Made by a program: the position numbers and the translations under genes. 64,000 bases of DNA from Vicinamibacterales bacterium (GTDB taxonomy: Bacteria; Acidobacteriota; Vicinamibacteria; Vicinamibacterales; UBA2999), in NCBI GenBank assembly GCA_030680175.1, contig JAUXWO010000050.1, positions 1-64,000 of the forward strand, read 5' to 3'. This document shows positions 56,914 to 64,000 of the stretch, piece by piece; position 1 is the first letter of the stretch, and each line of letters opens with the position of its first letter. Below the pieces are notes generated by a model. The model was not told the DNA's origin, made no database searches, and was given only the letters and a program-made list of their open reading frames with translations.

Positions 56914-59142
56914 TCAGGGCAGGAACACGCGGACGCCGGCCCGCGCGGTGCGCGGCCACCCGATGGTGCGCAGCGGCGTCCGGCCGACGTCGTACTCCGC
57001 ATCGAACAGGTTCTCGACGGCCATGAAGGCGTGCAGCCGTCCGCTGATCTCGCGGCTCAGCGAGAGGTCCACCACGGTGTAGGACGCCAGCTCGAACGCA
57101 TTCCGGTCATCGTCGAACTGCATGCCGCTGACGCGCACCTGGAGGGCGGCGGTCAGCAGGCGCGGATCCGCCCACGTCAGTCCCGCGCCGAGCTGGTAGG
57201 CCGGCACCTGCGGGACGCGGTTGCCCTCGATCGCGGGCGTGGCCACGGACCCGCGGAAGTGGCTGGCCGTGAACACGGCGAGGCCGTTCACGGTGAGCGT
57301 GGGATGCAGACGCACATCGGCTTCGAGTTCCACGCCGCGGGCGCGGACCCGATCGGAGTTCCGGCGTTCGCGCGTGATCAGCGCCGGCGTGCTGCTCAGT
57401 GTGATGTTGGCGATGGCGCCGTCCAGCTCGTTGATGAAGCCGGTCACGCGCGCCGAGACACGCGACGTCGTCAGCAGCAGGCCGCCCTCGGCGCCGGTGA
57501 GCTGCTCGGGCTCGAGCAGCGGGTTCGGCCGGGTGACGGCATTGCCGACGCGGAATCCCCGATGCAGTTCGTTGAGCGTGGGCGTGCGATGCGAGCGGTA
57601 CGCGGACGCCTGGAGGCCGACGGCCCCGGGGCGCCAGACCAGCGACGCGCGCGGGCTGAAGAAGGTGACGCTCTTCTCGTCGAGCGCGGGGTTGAGCGGC
57701 GTCGAGCGCCACCAGTCGACGCGCGCCCCGAGCCCGAGGCTCCACTGGTTGGCCAGCGCGATACGGGTCCGTCCGTAGACCGCCTGCGATCGCTCTTCGC
57801 CGCCGAACTGCGACGCCGTCGGCACGCCGGTCAGCGAGTAGGCCGTCTCGTTCACCGTGGCCTCGGTCGCGCGCGCCTCCGCGCCGACCACCACCCCGTG
57901 CGCCCCGATGTCGCGCATCCACTGGCCGCTGAACTGCGTGAAGTCGCTCGGCGTGCGCTGCTCGGTCGTGAGCCGTTCGGCGGCCCGGCCGGCGAGCACG
58001 GCCGTGAACGTCTGGTAGTAGGACTGGCGCCCGGCCGACGCATGCAGTTCCCAGGCGCCGCCGCCGGTCACGCCGCCAGCCTCGCCCGAGAGCTGCCGCC
58101 AGTTCGTATCGTTGACCTGGAGCGGGGTGCCGTTTCCGCGCGCCTCCTGGAAAGCGCTCAGCCGCACGCTCGCGCGCCACTGATCGGCCTGGCGGCCGAT
58201 GGAGACGAAGCCGTTCCGGTAGTCGCTGTCCGCCGGGATATCCACGGGACCGCGATCGGCCTCGGCCACCGTCGGCGTCCCGGCCGTGTCGACCATCTCG
58301 CCGGCCACGGTGGCCTGCCATCCGCGCGACGTCACCCCGCCGAAGACAGAGGCACGAACGGTGTCGTGCGCGCCGGCGTCGAGCGTGGCCCGCACGCGCG
58401 GACGCACGGGCGTGAACGTCAGCACCTGGACGACGCCGCCGAGGGCATCGGCGCCGTACAGGTCGCCTGCGCCCCCGCGCACGACCTCCACGCGTTCGAT
58501 GGCCGCCTGCGGGATGCGGTTCCAGTACACCCAGCTGCCAAACGGATCGTTGAGCGGCACGCCGTCCGCGAGCACGAGCGTGCGGCTGGCGCCGGATCCG
58601 GAGACCCCGCGCAGCGTCACGCCCTGCGTCGTCGGGTTGGCCACGCGTGACGAACTCCGCCGGAAGAGGCTGAAGCCCGGGGTGGCGCGGAGCAGGTCGT
58701 CGAGGGTGCCGGCGGCGGAGGTCAGCAACTCGGCCGCCGAAATCACCGTGGTGCTGGCCGGGCTGGGCAGCCGATCGGTGCCGCGCGAGGCCGTGACGAC
58801 GACCGTGTCGGCGAAGCTGGCCGGCATCAGCACGACCCGGAGGGTCGCCTGCGCGGGCGCGGGAGGCCAGGCGACGGTGGCCTCGGCGAAGCCCGGCGCG
58901 GAGACGCGCAGCCGGCCCGGCCCGCCCCGGTCGAGCACCGCGCTCCCATCGGCCGCCGCGACCGCCCCCGCCGACGTCGTGCCGTCACGCTCGACCGCCA
59001 GGGCCGCATCGGCCAGCGGCGCGCCCGACGCGTCGACGACCACCACGCGGACGGGGCCGTCCTGCCCGTATGCCACCGGCGCGACGGCCACAGCCATCAC
59101 CAGCGCCACCACCCACCGCATCCACCACGCTTGCATCGTCAT
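56914..59142 (-). CDS. TonB-dependent receptor with N-terminal carboxypeptidase-regulatory-like domain
   Basis: Plug region TVVISAAELLTSAAGTLDDLLRATPGFSLFRRSSSRVANPTTQGVTLRGVSGSGASRTLVLADGVPLNDPFGSW; beta-barrel ending in F. Confidence 0.93.
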   Translation of the reverse strand: MTMQAWWMRWVVALVMAVAVAPVAYGQDGPVRVVVVDASGAPLADAALAVERDGTTSAGAVAAADGSAVLDRGGPGRLRVSAPGFAEATVAWPPAPAQATLRVVLMPASFADTVVVTASRGTDRLPSPASTTVISAAELLTSAAGTLDDLLRATPGFSLFRRSSSRVANPTTQGVTLRGVSGSGASRTLVLADGVPLNDPFGSWVYWNRIPQAAIERVEVVRGGAGDLYGADALGGVVQVLTFTPVRPRVRATLDAGAHDTVRASVFGGVTSRGWQATVAGEMVDTAGTPTVAEADRGPVDIPADSDYRNGFVSIGRQADQWRASVRLSAFQEARGNGTPLQVNDTNWRQLSGEAGGVTGGGAWELHASAGRQSYYQTFTAVLAGRAAERLTTEQRTPSDFTQFSGQWMRDIGAHGVVVGAEARATEATVNETAYSLTGVPTASQFGGEERSQAVYGRTRIALANQWSLGLGARVDWWRSTPLNPALDEKSVTFFSPRASLVWRPGAVGLQASAYRSHRTPTLNELHRGFRVGNAVTRPNPLLEPEQLTGAEGGLLLTTSRVSARVTGFINELDGAIANITLSSTPALITRERRNSDRVRARGVELEADVRLHPTLTVNGLAVFTASHFRGSVATPAIEGNRVPQVPAYQLGAGLTWADPRLLTAALQVRVSGMQFDDDRNAFELASYTVVDLSLSREISGRLHAFMAVENLFDAEYDVGRTPLRTIGWPRTARAGVRVFLP

Positions 59143-59217
59143 GTCGACCTTTCGGAAACCGTGGACGGTATTCTACCGTCCCCGGCCGCCGGGACGGCCC
59201 TGGGATAGGATCAGGGG

Positions 59218-59979
59218 ATGTCTGCCCCACCGCCGCCGGACAACGGCGCCTCCGATCGCTACATGCTCGAGGGACCGCACTCCCGCCTCGACGAGCTGCT
59301 GATGCTCTTCCGGGCCGGGCGCGACTTCATCCGCGGATTCCGTGCCCTGCACTTCGTCGGCCCCTGCGTGACCGTGTTCGGGTCGGCGCGGTTCACCGAG
59401 GATCATCCGGAGTACGCGCGGGGCCGCGAGGTCGGGCGCGCGCTGGTCGGGCTGGGATTCACGGTGATGACCGGCGGGGGCCCCGGGGTGATGGAGGCGG
59501 CCAACCGCGGCGCCCGCGAGGCCGGCGGACACTCGGTCGGCTGCAACATCGAATTGCCGTTCGAGCAGTTCCCCAACCGCTACCTCGACCGCTGGGTGAA
59601 CTGCCGCTACTTCTTCGTCCGGAAGGTCCTGCTCTTCAAGTATTCGTATGCGTTCGTGGCGTTGCCGGGCGGACTCGGTACCCTCGACGAGCTGAACGAG
59701 GCGCTGACGCTCATCCAGACCGGGAAGATCGACCGCTTCCCCGTCGTGCTGATGGGGCGTGCCTACTGGGAGCCCTACCTCGAGATGCTGCAGCGCATGG
59801 TCGAGGCGCAGACGATTTCGGATCATGATCTCGATCTGATGCTGGTCACCGACTCGGTCGAGGAGGCGATGGCCCACATCGAGCAGCACGGCGTCGCGCG
59901 CTTCGGCCTGAAGCGCCGCCCGTGGCCGATCCCGTCACGACTGCTCGGCGAGTCGCGCTGGCCGACGGTCACACGCTGA
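59218..59979 (+). CDS. LOG family (TIGR00730 Rossmann-fold) protein
   Basis: VTVFGSARFTEDHPEY...VMTGGGPGVMEAANRGAREAGGHSVGCNIELPFEQ...FVALPGGLGTLDELNEALTLIQTGKI. Confidence 0.92.
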   Translation: MSAPPPPDNGASDRYMLEGPHSRLDELLMLFRAGRDFIRGFRALHFVGPCVTVFGSARFTEDHPEYARGREVGRALVGLGFTVMTGGGPGVMEAANRGAREAGGHSVGCNIELPFEQFPNRYLDRWVNCRYFFVRKVLLFKYSYAFVALPGGLGTLDELNEALTLIQTGKIDRFPVVLMGRAYWEPYLEMLQRMVEAQTISDHDLDLMLVTDSVEEAMAHIEQHGVARFGLKRRPWPIPSRLLGESRWPTVTR

Positions 59980-60085
59980 GCCGGCACCGAACAGGCGTTC
60001 AGCAGCCGCCGTGGCGCGGCTGTTACAATCTCCGGGCCTCCCGTCTCCAGCGGCGCGGATGTCGCGACCGATTCACAGGCAGTGC

Positions 60086-62260
60086 ATGCAGAAGTTCGTA
60101 ATCCTCTTGTTGTTCGTGTGCGCATGCGGCGCCTGGCCCGCCGCCGCCCAGACCGCCGACCCCGCCCCCCGCATGGCCGCCACGCGGATGGACGCGAACG
60201 AGCGCGTCGTGCTCGACGGCGTCCTCGACGAGGCGGTCTGGGCCCGCGCCGTGCCGGCGACCGACTTCCGCCAGCAGGAGCCCCTCGAGGGCGCGCCGGC
60301 CAGCGAGCCGACGGAGATCCGCATCGCCTACGACGCGAACAATCTGTACATCGGCGCCGAACTCTTCGACAGCGACCCCTCGGGCATCAAGGGCTTCCAG
60401 CGCCAGCGCGATGCGGGCCTCGGGTCCGACGACCGCTTCATGTGGATCCTCGACACGTTCCGCGACGGCCGCACGGCGTACTTCTTCGAGATCAATCCGG
60501 CGGGACTCCTCGGCGACGGCCTGCTGCGCATCGGCAGCGGCGGCAACATGAGCAAGTCCTGGGACGGCATCTGGGACGTGCGCGTCCGTCGGCACCAGCG
60601 CGGCTGGACGGCCGAGATCCGCATTCCCTTCCGCACCCTGAACTTCAACCCGCAGAGCGAGTCCTGGGGCATCAACTTCCAGCGCACGATCCGGCGCAAG
60701 AGCGAGGAGCTCGTGTGGAGCGGGTACCGCCGCAACCAGGGCCTGTTCCTGCCCATCAACGCGGGGGTGCTCACCGGGCTGCAGGGCATCTCCCAGGGCC
60801 TGGGCCTCGAAGCCAAGCCGTACATCGCCGCCAACCGGTCCACCATCGCCGGCGTCACGGACTCCGGGGCGGACATCGGCCTTGACCTCGGGTACAGCGT
60901 CACGCCGAGCCTGCGGCTCGCGATGACCGTCAACACCGACTTCGCCGAAACGGAGGTCGACGACCGCCAGGTGAACCTCACCCGGTTCCCCCTCTTCTTC
61001 CCCGAGCGCCGGCAGTTCTTCCTCGAAGGATCGAGCGTCTACAACTTCGCCGGCTCAAACGGCGTGAACCCGTTCTTCAGCCGCCGGATCGGGCTGGTCG
61101 GCGGCGAGCCCATTCCCGTGCAGTTCGGCGCGCGCCTCGGCGGCCAGGCCGGCGCCTGGGACGTGGGCCTGCTGCAGGTGCGCACCGGCGCCGAAGGCGC
61201 GGTGCCGACGGAGGACTTCTCGGTCGCGCGGCTTCGCCGCAATTTCTTCGCGCAGTCGTCGATCGGCGCCATCTACACGCGCCGCAGTGCCGATGACCTG
61301 GCCCTGCCCGATCACCACACCTACGGCGCCGACCTGGACATGTCGACGTCGACGTTCCTCGGCAACAGGAACCTGCAGTTCGAGGCGTTCTTCGCCGCGC
61401 ACACCGAGTCCACCCGCGACGATGGCACCACGATCGGTGACCGCTCCGCGCGCGGCATCCGCCTCAACTACCCGAACAACGTCTGGCAGGCGCATGTCTC
61501 GCTGCGCGAGTTCGGCGCCGCGTGGAATCCGGCGGCCGGCTTCGCGCCGCGCCGCGGGTTCCGCCGCCTTCAGCCCACGGTCTCCTGGAACCCCCGGCCC
61601 GCGCGGCTCGCGCAAGTGCGCGAGTTCCAGTTCCAGCTCTTCTTCGAACACCTGACGGATCTCGATGGCGTGCTCGAGACGCGACGTCTCGCGGCGCGGC
61701 CGCTCGGCATCCGCTTCACGCCGGGCGACCGCATCGAGGTCGAGGTCGCGAACCAGTACGAGTTCCTGGCCGGGGCGTTCCGGATCGCCGACGGCATCGT
61801 GCTCGCGCCCGGGGAGTACTCGTTCAGCGACATCACCGTGAATGGCTCGACCGCCAACCAGCGTGTCCTGTCCGTGCGAGGCGAGATGCAGTTCGGTCAG
61901 TTCTGGTCGGGCACGCGCCGCCGCACCGAGCTCGGCGCGACGGTGCGCCCGAACGGCAGCCTCAATCTGTCGGGGGTCATCGAACGGCAGGACGTCTCCC
62001 TGCCGGAAGGCGAGTTCGACACGACGCTGATGCGCGTGAACGCCAACTGGACGCCCACCCCGTTTGCGTCGCTCACCAACTCGCTGCAGTACGACGATGT
62101 CAGCCGCGGGCTGGGGCTGAACACGCGGCTGCGCTGGATCGTGCGGCCGGGCAGCGACTTCTACTTCGTCTACGCCCACAACTGGAGGGACGGAGATGGC
62201 CGCTTCATCACGCTGTCGCGCGGGGCGACGACGAAGCTGAACTATACGCACAGGTTCTAG
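60086..62260 (+). CDS. DUF5916 / carbohydrate-binding outer-membrane-like protein
   Basis: LDGVLDEAVWARAVPATDFRQQEPLEGAPASEPTEIRIAYDANNLYIGAELFDSDPSGI...PLFFPERRQFFLEGSSVYNF. Confidence 0.9.
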   Translation: MQKFVILLLFVCACGAWPAAAQTADPAPRMAATRMDANERVVLDGVLDEAVWARAVPATDFRQQEPLEGAPASEPTEIRIAYDANNLYIGAELFDSDPSGIKGFQRQRDAGLGSDDRFMWILDTFRDGRTAYFFEINPAGLLGDGLLRIGSGGNMSKSWDGIWDVRVRRHQRGWTAEIRIPFRTLNFNPQSESWGINFQRTIRRKSEELVWSGYRRNQGLFLPINAGVLTGLQGISQGLGLEAKPYIAANRSTIAGVTDSGADIGLDLGYSVTPSLRLAMTVNTDFAETEVDDRQVNLTRFPLFFPERRQFFLEGSSVYNFAGSNGVNPFFSRRIGLVGGEPIPVQFGARLGGQAGAWDVGLLQVRTGAEGAVPTEDFSVARLRRNFFAQSSIGAIYTRRSADDLALPDHHTYGADLDMSTSTFLGNRNLQFEAFFAAHTESTRDDGTTIGDRSARGIRLNYPNNVWQAHVSLREFGAAWNPAAGFAPRRGFRRLQPTVSWNPRPARLAQVREFQFQLFFEHLTDLDGVLETRRLAARPLGIRFTPGDRIEVEVANQYEFLAGAFRIADGIVLAPGEYSFSDITVNGSTANQRVLSVRGEMQFGQFWSGTRRRTELGATVRPNGSLNLSGVIERQDVSLPEGEFDTTLMRVNANWTPTPFASLTNSLQYDDVSRGLGLNTRLRWIVRPGSDFYFVYAHNWRDGDGRFITLSRGATTKLNYTHRF

Positions 62261-62470
62261 GGGGTGCCCGGGGTGCCCGGGGTGCCCGGGGTGCCCGAGG
62301 TGCACGGGGTGCCCGAGGTGCCCAGGGTGCTCAAGGTGCCCAGGGTGCTCGGGTGCCCGGGGTGCTCAAGGTGCCCGGGGTGCCCAAGGTGCCCAAGGTG
62401 CCCAAGGTGCCCAAGGTGCCCAAGGTGCCCAAGGTGCACGGGGTGCCGGGGTGCCCAGAGTGCGCGGGGG
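62261..62470. repeat. 9-bp tandem array (GGGGTGCCC/AAGGTGCCC), about 23 units, filling the intergenic gap
   Basis: Units read from the base after TAG (62258-62260) to within a few bases of the msrA stop (62473). Confidence 0.95.
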
Positions 62471-62472
62471 GC

Positions 62473-63111
62473 CTATGGGGGCACTACGCCGATCGGGCAG
62501 CTCACCCCCGTGCCGCCATGCCCGCAGTAGCCGCCGGGGTTCTTCGAGAGGTACTGCTGGTGGTAGCCCTCCGCGTAGTAGTACGGGGGCGCGGCGGCGA
62601 TCTCCGTCGTGATGGGGCCGTAGCCGGCCGCCGTCAGGCGGGCCTGGTACGCGTCGCGCGACCGGATTGCGGCCTCGAGCTGCGCGGGCGTCGAGGTGAA
62701 GAGCGCCGATCGGTACTGCGTGCCGGTGTCGTTGCCCTGGCGCATCCCCTGCGTCGGGTCGTGTCCTTCCCAGAACACCTTCAGCAGGACGTCCAGCGCC
62801 ACCTGCGATGGGTCGTAAACCACGCGCACGACCTCGGTGTGCCCGGTCATCCCCGAGCACACCTCTTCATACGTCGGGTTCGGCGTCAGGCCCCCCGCAT
62901 ACCCGACCGAGGTGCTGACCACGCCCGGTGTCTCCCAGAACATCCGCTCGGCGCCCCAGAAGCAGCCCATGCCAACGACGAGGTGCTCGAGACCCGGGTC
63001 GGCCGGATCGAGGGACCGGCCATGGACGTGGTGCGCCACGGGCACCCGCATCGCGTCCGGACGCCCCGGCAGCGCCTCATCTGGCCCCGGCATCGATCTC
63101 ACCATTCCCAT
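62473..63111 (-). CDS. msrA: Peptide-methionine (S)-S-oxide reductase MsrA
   Basis: [57 protein letters not shown]. Confidence 0.95.
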   Translation of the reverse strand: MGMVRSMPGPDEALPGRPDAMRVPVAHHVHGRSLDPADPGLEHLVVGMGCFWGAERMFWETPGVVSTSVGYAGGLTPNPTYEEVCSGMTGHTEVVRVVYDPSQVALDVLLKVFWEGHDPTQGMRQGNDTGTQYRSALFTSTPAQLEAAIRSRDAYQARLTAAGYGPITTEIAAAPPYYYAEGYHQQYLSKNPGGYCGHGGTGVSCPIGVVPP

Positions 63112-63134
63112 GATCGTAGGTCCTCACGTCCCTC

Positions 63135-63548
63135 TCAGGACATCCATGTCTTCGCCGCCTGCATCGACACGGCGGTCAGGGCGCACAGGCACGCGCCCCA
63201 GATCATATCCACGACCGTCATCCGCAGCGTGAAGCCGTTGATCACGGCGTAGCTCGTGAGATCGTACACGCCGTATCCGATGAAGCCAAACAGGGCGCCG
63301 AACCGTGCCGCATCCCACAGGCTTCCCTGTTGCACCCTGGGCAGGACGAAGACGGCGATGCCCAGCACGATCAGGGCGTAGAGCACCGCCGCCGGTGCGA
63401 GGCGCGGGTCGAAGTTCTCGCCCGAGCGGCGCGCGAGCGCGCCGAGCTCGCTCTTGTAGAAGCCGTTGGCGACGAGGCCGATCCAGACGAAGTCCACGAC
63501 GACGAACACCGGGAACCCGACCGCCATCAGCTTCAGTGTGTCCAGCAT
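63135..63548 (-). CDS. DUF2177 family membrane protein
   Basis: FVVVDFVWIGLVANGFYKSELGAL...FGALFGFIGYGVYDLTSYAVINGFTLRMTVVDMIWG. Confidence 0.9.
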   Translation of the reverse strand: MLDTLKLMAVGFPVFVVVDFVWIGLVANGFYKSELGALARRSGENFDPRLAPAAVLYALIVLGIAVFVLPRVQQGSLWDAARFGALFGFIGYGVYDLTSYAVINGFTLRMTVVDMIWGACLCALTAVSMQAAKTWMS

Positions 63549-63668
63549 GCGATCTCCTCGGGGCAGGCCCGCACGGCCGCGACGGGGCATCCGGCGCGCC
63601 GTGCCATCCTGTGTAGGACGCCCGCCTGCGGAAAGGGTTCCGGTTCGGCTAAGATCGATGGCACTGAG

Positions 63669-64000
63669 ATGAGGCTCGTCAAGCTCGCCGTCGCCAGCGT
63701 GAGTCCCACCGTGGGCGCCGTCACCTCCAATGTGGCGCGGGTGATCGACCTCGCGCGCCAGATGGCGGCCGACGACGTCACGCTGGGCGCCTTCCCCGAG
63801 CAGGTAATCGGCGGCTACCCGCCGGAGGATCTCGTCCAGTGGCGCGGCTTCCTCGCGGGGCAGCACCGCAGCCTGCGGCACTTCGCCGCCGAGACAGCAG
63901 ACCTGGCCACCGTCTTTGTCCTGGGGCTGGCGGTCGGCGTGGGCGGGCAGGTGTTCAACGCCGCCGCCGTCGTGCATCGCGGGCGCATCCTCGGGTACGT
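63669..64000 (+). CDS. nadE: Glutamine-dependent NAD(+) synthetase, N-terminal nitrilase-like domain (partial)
   Basis: MRLVKLAVASVSPTVGAVTSNVARVIDLARQMAADDVTLGAFPEQVIGGYPPEDLVQW...; runs off the window. Confidence 0.85.
   Translation, partial: MRLVKLAVASVSPTVGAVTSNVARVIDLARQMAADDVTLGAFPEQVIGGYPPEDLVQWRGFLAGQHRSLRHFAAETADLATVFVLGLAVGVGGQVFNAAAVVHRGRILGY

Noticed and set aside
62257-62860. Repeat-rich ORFs over the 62.3-kb array
   Set aside because: Low-complexity translations of the 9-bp array with no start/RBS logic; msrA occupies the opposite strand.

Overview
GC-rich bacterial chromosome window. The gene content (VWFA-related Acidobacterial-type domain protein, DUF5916 outer-membrane-like protein, DUF2911, amidohydrolases, TonB receptor) suggests Acidobacteriota, possibly Vicinamibacteria; this is inference only. 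Most of it is ordinary housekeeping or catabolic sequence: uvrA, msrA, nadE, ribA, two gamma-glutamyltransferases, a P-type ATPase, a CPA2 antiporter, a prolyl oligopeptidase. The main accessory region (~5.5-14.4 kb) lies just downstream of tRNA-Thr(CGT). I read it as an integron gene-cassette array with no integrase in the window (CALIN-like). It has at least six recognisable attC sites plus one degenerate site. Each has an L''/L' hairpin with a single extrahelical base. Cassettes carry a PD-(D/E)XK-like protein, a DUF2254 protein, a DHFR/RibD-like reductase, a BrnT/BrnA toxin-antitoxin pair and a decayed HigB-HicA chimera. One attC is split by an IS3-family element. The window also has several short-repeat systems: (a) a ~103 bp structured dispersed element whose terminal CTAG forms the stop codon of the neighbouring gene in three of four copies; (b) two 9-bp tandem arrays that begin at or directly after a stop codon; (c) at least seven heptameric tandem arrays in intergenic or promoter regions, one with a strong G-quadruplex pattern. 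A pteridine/flavin-like gene cluster (ribA, Zn-dehydrogenase, PTPS, GT4, methyltransferases, RibD-type reductase) lies at 27-36 kb. All calls come from reading the sequence and the ORF track; no searches were run.
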